DNA from: DASWID01 sp049682815
Lineage (GTDB): Bacteria; Desulfobacterota_D; UBA1144; Nemesobacterales; CSP1-2
Direction of reading: 5' to 3'
Assembly (NCBI GenBank): GCA_049682815.1
Contig: JBAUII010000124.1
Span: forward strand, 1 to 64,000
Length of the DNA: 64,000 bases
The notes under the pieces were generated by a model. The model had not been told where the DNA came from. It worked only from the letters and a program-made list of their open reading frames with translations, and searched no databases. Position 1 is the first letter of the stretch; the number at the start of each line of letters is the position of its first letter. Of this stretch, positions 44,154 to 53,051 are shown piece by piece. The translations under genes were made by a program, and so were the position numbers.

Positions 44154-44546
44154 ATGGGAAAACATTTCTGGCTGAGTACAATGCTGTTGATTGTTTATTG
44201 TGGTTTCTTATTCTACCTATCATCAGTTCCTGGTAGCTCATTACCTCATTTGAATTTTCCTGACACAGGAATACATTACTTTCTCTACCTGGGATTTGGG
44301 CTAGTCTTTGCATTTTTTTTATATAATTTAAAGTTTGATCTTTTCTGGATGAAGACGGGAACCGCTACCTTTTTTTTCATGGCAATTTTTGGATTGGGTG
44401 ACGAAATTCATCAAATGTTTGTGGCAGGTAGGGATTTTAGCCCTGTAGATTTACTTATGGATGTTATTGGAGGAATCTCGGGTTGGTTACTATTTATATT
44501 TTTGTACACCTGCTTATATGAAAATAGGGACAGACACTATTATTAA
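44154..44546 (+). CDS. VanZ-like membrane protein
   Basis: 130 residues with four hydrophobic segments. FGLGDEIHQMFVAGRDFSP and DLLMDVIGGISGWLL are the VanZ family motifs (E-x-x-Q and D-x-x-x-N/D-x-x-G). The function of the family is not established beyond teicoplanin resistance for VanZ itself. The last eight residues (ENRDRHYY) and the stop are encoded by one arm of an inverted repeat, so the C-terminus may have been altered by insertion. Confidence 0.82.
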   Translation: MGKHFWLSTMLLIVYCGFLFYLSSVPGSSLPHLNFPDTGIHYFLYLGFGLVFAFFLYNLKFDLFWMKTGTATFFFMAIFGLGDEIHQMFVAGRDFSPVDLLMDVIGGISGWLLFIFLYTCLYENRDRHYY

Positions 44547-44650
44547 CGATCAAGCAACAACATCTCAACAACTGCAAGGATTCAGTTTATTGATCCGTTT
44601 GTGATTATAAAAATGGCTAACCCCTAAATATTAGTGTCTGTCCCTATTTT
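44521..44650. repeat. 130-bp element with 18-bp perfect terminal inverted repeats
   Basis: AAAATAGGGACAGACACT (44521-44538) is the exact reverse complement of 44633-44650. The GGGACAGACAC core is of the kind seen in REP-like repeats mobilised by REP-associated tyrosine transposases. The element reaches into the VanZ gene's 3' end. Confidence 0.85.
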
Positions 44651-44973
44651 TTCTTTCCTATTTTTTCTTTCAGAGCGGATCCAGTTACACATAAGACCAC
44701 TTCCGACGCTTGTTAATAAAGAAGCATAGCTATTAGTAACGAGATTCGAGATTGATAAAGCGAGTCGTGAGCCCTTATGGCGATCGGGAGTCTCAAAAGG
44801 CCTAATCGAAGAGGATATAAGACAGATTTAGACGTGTGCTCGCAGGAGGCTCAAAGAATAATCGATAAAACACAACACGGCGAATTTGCAGAGTTGTAAT
44901 TGAAACTACGCCGCATCGCGCGGGTAGGTTTCGAGAACCGACCAAAAAAGAATATTGAGTTGGTGTTAGAAAT
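44651..44973. other. Intergenic region, nothing recognised
   Basis: About 320 bp between the inverted-repeat element and the ligase gene. No coding frame, tRNA or repeat was recognised. Confidence 0.5.
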
Positions 44974-46362
44974 ATGATCAAAGCCCAAAGAATCCTGAAC
45001 GTGTTTATTTATATTATTACCTTTTCTCTAATTGTATTCTCTCCCATCCCCTATGGGAGTGTCGAACCCTGGGGTAGATTCATTCTTCAACTTCAGGCTT
45101 TTATGCTTTTTCTTCTGTGGCTTTTGTGGTGGACGTGTGGTGGTGATAATCCCAGACTGGACGTAAAAAATTATTTACCGCTCCTAATCTTCCTCTGTAT
45201 CTGCCTGTTTCAAATAATCCCCTTGCCAGAGTCTATCCTGGCAACTCTATCAAGAAATAGCTTAGCCGTCTGGGGAAAAAACCAGACCATACTAGCCAGT
45301 ATCGGATTCGGTGGTAAAAGCGACATGTTCCCAATCAGTCTCTATCCCTATGCCACATGGGAGGAAACACTGCTCTTGCTCTCGTATATTGCTTTTGGCT
45401 TTGTCATATCAAGAGTATTTACGGCCGAGCGTCAATTAAAAATCCTCCTCGTTCCAGTTTTTTGCGTAACCGTCTTTGAAGCCGCCTATGGAATATACCA
45501 GTACCTGCTTGGAGGTGGCGGAGGAGCAGCCACAAGATTTGCAAGCGGGACGTTTGTAAACCGTGATCATTTCGCAGGATTTCTCGAGATGACGATTCCT
45601 CTTGCTTTGGGCTACGTTCTGTATCTAGGCGGGTGGCATGATAAGAGGGGTAAATCCTTTTTTAGAAATCTGGTGTCATCTCATGGCCTTCAAAGGCAGA
45701 TTCTAATTCTCTTTATGCTTGCACTGATGCTCCTTGTCATTCTTTTCTCAGGTTCACGAATGGGCATATTTAGTACCCTATTATCCCTGGCCTTCTTCTA
45801 TCTTGTTTACTCCGGTGTCAGAAAGAGCACGGCAAGGAAAGGCTGGATGATCGTTTTTGTTTTAGCGGTCGCCCTTATCTATGGATTCTGGATAGGGCTT
45901 TATCCTGTATTTGAGAGGTTCTTAAGTTTAGAAGGCGCTCTTCCTGGAAGGATTCTGGTGTGGAGAGATATGTTAAGTATTATACAGGACTTTCCCCTCT
46001 TTGGGGCCGGCTTTGGGACCTTTGGTTATGTATACCCGCTATATAAGGAATCTATGAAGGCCCCCATTGTTTATTCCTATGCCCATAATGATTATCTGCA
46101 ACTCATAACTGAAACCGGTTTTCTGGGTTTTTTCTCACTTATTACTGCGCTAATCGTGTTTTTAATTTCTCGACTAAGAAATCTAGGCCAGTATTCTAAC
46201 AAGGAAAATCAATTTAGATTTTTCCTGGGCCTTGGGGCGCTTTCGGGGATCGTGTCCTTAGTGGTTCATAGCTTTGCGGACTTCAATCTCCACATACCTT
46301 CAAATGGCCTGTATCTTGCTTTTCTAATAGGTTTTACAAACGCTGTGCAGACCAGAGCGTAA
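44974..46362 (+). CDS. O-antigen ligase / polymerase family membrane protein
   Basis: 462 residues with about 11 membrane segments. The Wzy_C region includes FVNRDHFAGFLEMTIPLALG, VILFSGSRMGIFSTLLSL and GFGTFGYVYPLYKE followed by YAHNDYLQLITETGFLG, a hallmark of O-antigen ligases and PEP-CTERM-type polymerases (H-N-x-x-L). It either ligates the finished chain to a lipid or polymerises repeat units. It is a rival candidate to the gene at 24191 for the polymerase. Confidence 0.9.
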   Translation: MIKAQRILNVFIYIITFSLIVFSPIPYGSVEPWGRFILQLQAFMLFLLWLLWWTCGGDNPRLDVKNYLPLLIFLCICLFQIIPLPESILATLSRNSLAVWGKNQTILASIGFGGKSDMFPISLYPYATWEETLLLLSYIAFGFVISRVFTAERQLKILLVPVFCVTVFEAAYGIYQYLLGGGGGAATRFASGTFVNRDHFAGFLEMTIPLALGYVLYLGGWHDKRGKSFFRNLVSSHGLQRQILILFMLALMLLVILFSGSRMGIFSTLLSLAFFYLVYSGVRKSTARKGWMIVFVLAVALIYGFWIGLYPVFERFLSLEGALPGRILVWRDMLSIIQDFPLFGAGFGTFGYVYPLYKESMKAPIVYSYAHNDYLQLITETGFLGFFSLITALIVFLISRLRNLGQYSNKENQFRFFLGLGALSGIVSLVVHSFADFNLHIPSNGLYLAFLIGFTNAVQTRA

Positions 46363-46547
46363 AACTCCGAGATCAAGCCTATATCCAACAAATGATCAAC
46401 CTCCATGCCAGATCCTACTTGGGTAACCCAAGTCGGCAGTTGCGGCAGACTACGCGAAAATAGCCTCCGCCATGGGTACTGCCCCCTAGGTTGGACCTAA
46501 TAAGGTGACTTTCCGTTAAACGCGGATATTTGAGTTAATAGGATCGT

Positions 46548-47279
46548 TCAAGTATCTGATTCCATTCCAACGAATCGATATGTATTGGTGATTAACATTC
46601 GGACTTCGTCGCTTCCGATACATTCTTCCATTATCTTTAGACCAAGCGTTAAATTTGGGACTCGCTTCTTAGCGGAATGGGCATCTGAAGCTACCGCATG
46701 AAGCACGCCAAACTTTGCAATCTGCATGGCACATTGCCTAGCCTGTTCTCCAAAGTGTCCACAAAAACTACCCGCCGTCACCTGGACAGAAGCCCCCGCC
46801 TTAACTAGCTCTAAAATCCTTTTCGGGTTCTTTTGAAGCTCCTGGTTTCTCTCCGGATGAGCAAGGATAGGGTAGATCCCTATAACTTTGAGGTTGAAAA
46901 TAATCTCTTCGATTCCATAGGGGAGGGAAACGTAAGGGATTTCAATCAGGAGATATGGGCTTTCTCCAAGGGTCAAAATCTGACCCGACGAAACGAGCTT
47001 GGGTAAATTCTCTGAAATCCCGACCTCCATGCCGGGAATGATTGTAAGAGGTATTCGGTTCTCTTCTAACTTTTTATTCAGTTCCCCTACCTTCCTTTTG
47101 ATCTCATCGGGGTTTGGCTCCCAGCTAGTTCTTTGAATCCAGTGAGGGGTTGTAACTGCTATTCGAATTCCATCTTGGGCAGCGATTCTGGCCATTTCCA
47201 AGCTCTCTTCCCATGATGTGGGGCCGTCATCTACATTTGGAAGAAAGTGCGAGTGAATGTCTATCATATTTTGATACAT
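46548..47279 (-). CDS. CpsB/YwqE-type PHP tyrosine-protein phosphatase
   Basis: 243 residues on the minus strand. The PHP domain opens MIDIHSHFLPNVDDGP, with metal ligands continuing in AVTTPHW, IIPGMEVGI, LAHPERN and ASDAHSAKKR. CpsB-type enzymes dephosphorylate the C-terminal tyrosines of BY-kinases and so set chain length and export. Its likely target is the Wzc homologue 33 kb away at 10.9 kb. The start is ATG 47279 or ATG 47267. It is transcribed toward the polysaccharide genes, opposite to them. Confidence 0.92.
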   Translation of the reverse strand: MYQNMIDIHSHFLPNVDDGPTSWEESLEMARIAAQDGIRIAVTTPHWIQRTSWEPNPDEIKRKVGELNKKLEENRIPLTIIPGMEVGISENLPKLVSSGQILTLGESPYLLIEIPYVSLPYGIEEIIFNLKVIGIYPILAHPERNQELQKNPKRILELVKAGASVQVTAGSFCGHFGEQARQCAMQIAKFGVLHAVASDAHSAKKRVPNLTLGLKIMEECIGSDEVRMLITNTYRFVGMESDT

Positions 47280-47295
47280 TCGTTTGCTCCGGAAA

Positions 47296-47345
47296 TAGGG
47301 GTCTTTTGTTGACTAATTATATCAATTATTGTCTCCGCCATTTTC
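47296..47345. repeat. Partial copy of a REP-associated transposase element end
   Basis: 47296-47319 (TAGGGGTCTTTTGTTGACTA core) matches the left end of the element at 51098, and the next 25 bp continue into sequence like that transposase's C-terminal codons (DIISQQK on the minus strand). A solo remnant between two divergent genes. Confidence 0.75.
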
Positions 47346-47466
47346 CTTGATTTTGCTGTCTTTTTACATATGGGCGAAACCTCCTTTTAAAGTTTATTTT
47401 CCTAATTGTAGTTTACAGGTTTTGCCTCCTCTTTTATACCAACTATTTTTGGGGCATTTTCCTGAA

Positions 47467-50400
47467 ATGAAACAAGAATATAAGACGGATAGGCAGCATA
47501 TAAAAGAACTGGAACAAATGCGTCAGCAGATCGCTGAATTGGAAGCAGCGGGAGCCGAACGAAAGCGGACGGAAGAAAAGCTGAGGATAGTAATTACTAT
47601 TATGGAAGCGGTTCATAAATTATCAGACCTTAAGCAGATTTTTAATACAGCTATAGACAAGGTTATGGAACTAACAGATATAGATATCGTAGGGATATAT
47701 TTGGTCGATAAGGATACGAATGAAGCAGTGCTTGAGGCTCATAGGGGATACCAGGACAAATACATCGAAGTTGCTAAAAGGATACCATATCCTAATGGTG
47801 TAATATGGAGGGTTATTGAGTCGGGTGAGATCTATGTTGTTCAAGATGTATCGACTGACCCAAACATTGGTTCTGCCGCTAAGGAAGTAGGGTTTCAAAG
47901 CTTTATGTCGGTACCTTTAAAAATAGAGGATGTGAAATTAGGTGCTATACATTTTCATAGCTACAAGAAGAATAAATTTGGTGAACAGGAAATAAAGCTC
48001 TTTTCCTCCGTCGGCAATCAGATTGCTATAGCTATAGCAAAGGGAAAACAAACCGAGGAGTTAAACAGAAGGAATAAAGACTTACGAACAATAAATGCAA
48101 TTAGTCAAGCCGTTAATCGGCCTATCGATCTCGAAGAAGTTTACAAGATTGCCCTTGATATGGTTATTGAACAAGAGTATGTAGACATCGCTTGTATTTA
48201 TTTGGTTGATGACGTTCATGACGAGGCTGTGCTACAGGATCATAGGAACCTGACCGAGGGTTTTCTAAAAAGAGCCTCTAGAATTCCTTATCCAAGAGGG
48301 GCCACATGGAGGGTAATAAACACCGGTGAAATATTAAATGTTAAAAACGCGAGAGAAGATCCCGATGTTGGGCCGGCAGGACGGGATTTAGGCTTTCGAA
48401 GCATGTTGGGAATACCCATAAGGCTTGAGGAAAAAGCAATAGGTGTAATCTGGCTTCTTAGCTTTAAAGAACATCTCTTTACAAAACAGGTGCAGGATTT
48501 TTTTACATCCATCGGCAATCATATAGCTATTTCAATCACAAAAGCAAATCTCTATAGGGAATTGTCTAAGAAGAATAGATACGAGACGATAAGTAACACG
48601 GTGACGCAGAGTGTACATAAGTCAATTAACATAATAGATGTGCTGGAAAATGCAGTTGAGTCAATGCATCTCAATATATATGGAACAGAGAACATCTCAA
48701 TTTATTTTGTAGAGGGTAGCGATGCGGTTATAAAGGCATATAGAGGTTATCCCGATTGGTTTATTAAACGCGTTGGACGAATTCCCTATCCTAAAGGCTT
48801 TACATGGAAGGCGATTATTGAAGGGAAGCCGAGATATGTTGCCGATGTTGATATGGATGATGTTATTGGCCCTGCCGGTAGGGAAGTAGGAACAAAAAGT
48901 TATTTGTCTATGCCTATCCGTCTAGAAGATAGTGTGGTGGGAGTTATCAATATTAATTCATTGCGTAAGCATGCGTTTAGCGAGCATGAGATCGAGTTGC
49001 TTGAGAATGTCGCACATCAAATCGAGGTAGCAATAAAGAATGCAAGGCAGGCGGAGACTCTTAGGCAATCAGAGGAGCGCTATCGTACGCTCTTCGACCA
49101 GTCACCTGTTGGGGTGTATATCTTCAATGAAGAATTTCGGGTTACGAATTGTAACTCGCGGTTTGTCGAGATCTTAAACACTTCATACGACAAGGTTATA
49201 GGCGTTGACTTAAGGAAATGGAAGGATAAACATCTATTGCCACTGATGGAAAAAGTACTACAGGGCCAGTCGACTGTTTATGAAGGCTATTATGAAGCAA
49301 CTAGCAATTCTTCCAAGTTATTTGTAAATATTAAGCTTTCACCATTACGGGATGACCAGGGAAATGTTATAGGCGGAATGGCGGTTATGGAGGATATCAC
49401 AGATCGAAAGCAGATGGAGCAAGCGCTAAAGGAGAGTGAAGAGAGATTAGCAGCTATTTTCAGCAATACACCAAACGTCGCGATCGGGGGATACGATTCA
49501 GATGGGAGGGTGTTGTACTGGAATAACGCGGCTGAGGGAATTTTCGGTTGGACCAGTGAGGAGTCTATAGGGAAGACTCTCGACCAATTAATACTTGACA
49601 AAGAATCGACTCTAAAATTTAGTTCAATACTAAAAGAAGTTGCAAGGACCTATAAGCCATATGGTCCTTCGGAATGGAAATTCTTTGGCCCAGAGGGGAA
49701 AGAGGGTGTTGTTTACTCTTCAATATTTCCAATACCGCCCTCAAACGGCAAAAAAGAGTTTATTCGTATGGATATCGATATAACGGAGCGCAAATATCAA
49801 GAGGAAAAGATACGCTATATGGCGATGCATGATTCACTTACCGATCTTCCAAATAGGCGAGCGCTACAGGAGAAATTAGATCAGATAATGAAGCTAATTA
49901 GTTTTAAAGTAACCCATGCGCTTGTGGTCATGGACTTAGATAACTTTAAGCTAATAAACGATACTCTTGGCCACCTTGAAGGTGACCAATTACTTATTGA
50001 TTTGGCCAATGTTCTTAATGAAACGAAGGCATCAAAAGATCAATTGGCCAGGGTAGGTGGTGACGAGTTTGCCATGGTATTAAATGATGTAACAGTCGAA
50101 AAAGCAAAAGTAATTGCCGAGAGGTTTAGTAAGGCAATAAATGATTATCGCATTAATCTAAATGGTCATAGCTTTCAGCTTGGTATGAGTATTGGAATAA
50201 CCATGATCGATAGCAAATCCGACCCTCAGATGACTATGGGCATGGCATATTCAGCGCTTGCAACAGCTAAATACGAAGGTAAAAACCGTATCACGGTCTA
50301 CCAGCATGAAAATGGGAATGATTTTGACCATGACAAAACTACGCGGTGGATATTCCGTATAAATGACGCATTGCGAGAGAATCGATTTATTCTTCACTTC

Positions 50401-51063
50401 CAGTCTGTAATACGACTTGATAGCGGTGAGATAGAGTATATAGAAGCCTTGCTTCGCATGCAAGACAGTAGTGAGGGCATCATATTTCCTAAGTCATTTC
50501 TTCCTGCTGCTGAGAGATTAGGCCTTATATCGGAGATAGATAGGTGGGTTTTACAAGAGGCTGTGAGAATATTGAGAAGAAATACCGGAAATACCATATT
50601 TGTTAATCTTTCAGGTTCGAGTTTGAGGGATGCATCGCTACTTGAGTTTATCGAGGAATTTGTGAGTGCTAACAAAGACGTATCAAAGAACCTAGGCTTT
50701 GAGATCACGGAATTTACAAAGATTATAGATTTAGTTCGTGTTAGGACGTGGATAGAAAAATTAAAGGATTTAGGATGCAGATTTGCCCTTGACGACTTTG
50801 GTATAGGATACTCATCATTTACCCATCTTCTTTCTCTTCTCTTGGACTATGTGAAGATCGAAGCGTCTTTTGTCAAAAGTTTAAGCATTGATCCGACCAG
50901 TATTGCTATTGTAAAGGCTATCATAACCGTTTCCCATTCGATGGGTAAGGAAGTAATTGCAGAGGGCGTTGAGGATGAGTCAGTAGTTGATTTCCTTCGA
51001 AAGTTAAAGGTGAAATTTGGCCAAGGAACCCTATGGAAAACGCCGAGCAGTGATATTTGCTGA
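47467..51063 (+). CDS. GAF/PAS-regulated diguanylate cyclase/phosphodiesterase (GGDEF-EAL)
   Basis: About 1198 residues. A coiled coil, three GAF domains (about 35-190, 200-360, 370-530), two PAS domains (about 540-780), a GGDEF domain with intact RVGGDEFAMV near residue 864, and an EAL domain with EALLR near 992, LDDFGIGYSSF and AEGVED. In the EAL domain, VKIEASFV replaces the usual LKIDGxFV. It makes or degrades cyclic di-GMP. The C-terminus seems cut: FGQG is followed by TLWKTPSSDIC, while another frame gives PYGKR, closer to the usual QGYxFGKP. The frame is open from TTG 47329, but that N-terminus is unconserved, so ATG 47467 is preferred. GAF2 and GAF3 closely match modules of the kinase at 3.4 kb. 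Confidence 0.92.
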   Translation: MKQEYKTDRQHIKELEQMRQQIAELEAAGAERKRTEEKLRIVITIMEAVHKLSDLKQIFNTAIDKVMELTDIDIVGIYLVDKDTNEAVLEAHRGYQDKYIEVAKRIPYPNGVIWRVIESGEIYVVQDVSTDPNIGSAAKEVGFQSFMSVPLKIEDVKLGAIHFHSYKKNKFGEQEIKLFSSVGNQIAIAIAKGKQTEELNRRNKDLRTINAISQAVNRPIDLEEVYKIALDMVIEQEYVDIACIYLVDDVHDEAVLQDHRNLTEGFLKRASRIPYPRGATWRVINTGEILNVKNAREDPDVGPAGRDLGFRSMLGIPIRLEEKAIGVIWLLSFKEHLFTKQVQDFFTSIGNHIAISITKANLYRELSKKNRYETISNTVTQSVHKSINIIDVLENAVESMHLNIYGTENISIYFVEGSDAVIKAYRGYPDWFIKRVGRIPYPKGFTWKAIIEGKPRYVADVDMDDVIGPAGREVGTKSYLSMPIRLEDSVVGVININSLRKHAFSEHEIELLENVAHQIEVAIKNARQAETLRQSEERYRTLFDQSPVGVYIFNEEFRVTNCNSRFVEILNTSYDKVIGVDLRKWKDKHLLPLMEKVLQGQSTVYEGYYEATSNSSKLFVNIKLSPLRDDQGNVIGGMAVMEDITDRKQMEQALKESEERLAAIFSNTPNVAIGGYDSDGRVLYWNNAAEGIFGWTSEESIGKTLDQLILDKESTLKFSSILKEVARTYKPYGPSEWKFFGPEGKEGVVYSSIFPIPPSNGKKEFIRMDIDITERKYQEEKIRYMAMHDSLTDLPNRRALQEKLDQIMKLISFKVTHALVVMDLDNFKLINDTLGHLEGDQLLIDLANVLNETKASKDQLARVGGDEFAMVLNDVTVEKAKVIAERFSKAINDYRINLNGHSFQLGMSIGITMIDSKSDPQMTMGMAYSALATAKYEGKNRITVYQHENGNDFDHDKTTRWIFRINDALRENRFILHFQSVIRLDSGEIEYIEALLRMQDSSEGIIFPKSFLPAAERLGLISEIDRWVLQEAVRILRRNTGNTIFVNLSGSSLRDASLLEFIEEFVSANKDVSKNLGFEITEFTKIIDLVRVRTWIEKLKDLGCRFALDDFGIGYSSFTHLLSLLLDYVKIEASFVKSLSIDPTSIAIVKAIITVSHSMGKEVIAEGVEDESVVDFLRKLKVKFGQGTLWKTPSSDIC

Positions 51064-51097
51064 AATAGAGAAAATAGGGAAAATAGAAAAGGAAAAA

Positions 51098-51832
51098 TAG
51101 GGGTCACATCTTTTGTTGACTAATTATATCAGTTATTTTCTCCACCTGTTTTCTAAATTCTTTGTCAGTCCCCATCCGCAACCTTACTCCGTGATAAGCC
51201 CAACCTACAACCCCATTACTATTAACTCCAAACCTTTCTGCCGCCTCCTTTAAACTCAGGTCGCATTTCCGCCTCACTGAGTACATTCCTACCTTTCTAG
51301 CCTCATTACTCCTACCCCTCCGCCCATTTACTACCTCCTCTACCTTTATTCCATGTGCTGCTGCTACCATATTTACCACCTTGTCCACCGATGGCCTTAC
51401 GCCTATCCTCTCCTGTCTTGGATGCTCTCCACTGATACTACCTAAGATCCCCCCTAGGCGTTCCCTAAAACCTATATCTCCCTCTGAAAATTGGCCCGTC
51501 GCTACTGTGAGCCTCGTTGAACCGTTACGTGTAAAGGCCATCAAGATGACGCATAACACGGGATAAATTTCCCTCGGGCGTCATCATACAGAGATGATAA
51601 TGGTTTCCCACAAGGCAATAAGTGAAGACTTCTACCCGCCAGAGTGAATGACTCTCGGAGAGAGTTTTTAAAAATTCCTCATAGTCACTCTTCCCCAGAA
51701 ATATCTTCTCTCGTGCTATTCCACGATTCATGACGTGATAGAAGGCTCCTTGGAGCTGTATTCGCAGGGGACGGGACATAATTAAAAGAGTATGGCAAAA
51801 TAATAATTAGTCGACAAAAGATTTGCCCCCTA
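51098..51832. mobile_element. Decayed REP-associated tyrosine transposase (RAYT) element
   Basis: 29-bp terminal inverted repeats at 51098-51126 and 51804-51832 agree at 26 of 29 positions. Inside lies a broken transposase on the minus strand. A solo copy of one end is at 47296. It sits between the GGDEF/EAL gene and proB. Confidence 0.8.
51104..51779 (-). pseudogene. RAYT/TnpA_REP transposase, frameshifted with internal deletion
   Basis: The N-terminal frame (51779 down to 51525) reads MSRPLRIQLQGAFYHVMNRG...YCLVGNHYHLCMMTPEGNLS, the Y1 transposase domain with the HUH-type His pair. It breaks off at RHLDGLYT. A second, overlapping frame down to 51104 holds the C-terminal DnaA-like DNA-binding part (GRRGRSNEARKVGMYSVRRK). 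The central catalytic-tyrosine region is missing, so the protein is inactive. Confidence 0.88.
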
Positions 51833-51876
51833 TATCTCCAACTCTTTTTAGGTAGAATAATAGGCACTTAACTCAG

Positions 51877-53025
51877 ATGAAAAAGCCGGACAGAAAATCC
51901 CTTATTTCAAAGGTAAAAAGGGTAGTCGTAAAGATCGGAAGCAGCGTGCTCACAGATGAACACGGTGAACTCTTGGTTGATGTATTTGATGAGATAGCCA
52001 GGGAGATTTCCGGGATAAAATCCAAAGGTTTGGATACAATAGTCGTTTCATCTGGTGCAATAGCTTCTGGAATGAAAAAGCTAAAACTGAAGGAAAGACC
52101 TAATGAGATGTCGATGAAACAGGCCATCGCTGCTTGCGGACAAAGCGCGCTAATGTGGTATTATGAGCAGGCCTTTTCATCCTTTGGAGAGAGGGTCGCC
52201 CAAATACTACTTACGCACGATGGGCTTTCGGACAGAAGGAGATTTTTAAACGCGAGAAAAACTCTTCTTACACTAATAAGAATTGGAATTATTCCGATTA
52301 TCAACGAGAACGACACGGTGGCTGTAGAGGAGATCATGTTTGGAGACAACGACAATCTTGCAGCACTTGTAACGAGTCTGGTGGAGGCTGATCTATTAGT
52401 GCTTCTTACTAACATTGACGGACTCTATACGAATGATCCCCGTAGTCACAGGGACGCTGAATTCATTCCGGTTATCCATGAAATAGACAAAGAAATTCAA
52501 AAAATGGCTGGTGAGACTTTCGGAAAGACGACAACCGGAGGCATGAAAACGAAGATCGAGGCAGCCAAGGCAGCGGCCGCCTTTGGGGTTCCTACGATTA
52601 TAGCAAATGGCAAGCGACAGTCTGCTCTGGCGAATATATTTTCAGGAGAGAAGATTGGCACGCTCTTTATTCCATCTAACGAGAGGATTAGAGGGAGAAA
52701 GCATTGGATAGCATTTGCGCTTAAGCCGTCGGGAGATTTAATAATAGATAATGGGGCAAGAAGAGCCATCGCTTCATTGGGGAAAAGCCTGCTCCCGTCC
52801 GGGATAAAAGGCGTTCAAGGCAAGTTCGAAGTAGGCGAATCGGTGAGGTGTGTTGATGAAAATGGCACGGAAGTGGCAAGGGGACTTGCCAGTTACGGTT
52901 CTGACGAGATAAGAAAAATAGTTGGTGCGAAATCAACGAGGATTGAAAGCATACTCGGATATAAGTATGGCGACGAAATAATTCACAGGGATGATTTGGT
53001 CGTAATTTTGAAAGAAAAGTCTTGA
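51877..53025 (+). CDS. proB: Glutamate 5-kinase
   Basis: 382 residues, first step of proline synthesis (glutamate to glutamyl-5-phosphate). The amino acid kinase domain begins VVVKIGSSVLTDEHGE; VVSSGAIASGM, IPIINENDTV, FGDNDNLAALV and FGKTTTGGMKTKIEAA follow. A C-terminal PUA domain (about 280-375, SLLPSGIKGVQGKF) is present, as in most bacterial ProB. Complete length. No proA is adjacent. Confidence 0.97.
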   Translation: MKKPDRKSLISKVKRVVVKIGSSVLTDEHGELLVDVFDEIAREISGIKSKGLDTIVVSSGAIASGMKKLKLKERPNEMSMKQAIAACGQSALMWYYEQAFSSFGERVAQILLTHDGLSDRRRFLNARKTLLTLIRIGIIPIINENDTVAVEEIMFGDNDNLAALVTSLVEADLLVLLTNIDGLYTNDPRSHRDAEFIPVIHEIDKEIQKMAGETFGKTTTGGMKTKIEAAKAAAAFGVPTIIANGKRQSALANIFSGEKIGTLFIPSNERIRGRKHWIAFALKPSGDLIIDNGARRAIASLGKSLLPSGIKGVQGKFEVGESVRCVDENGTEVARGLASYGSDEIRKIVGAKSTRIESILGYKYGDEIIHRDDLVVILKEKS

Positions 53026-53051
53026 TTAATTTGACTTAATGAATTTTCAAA

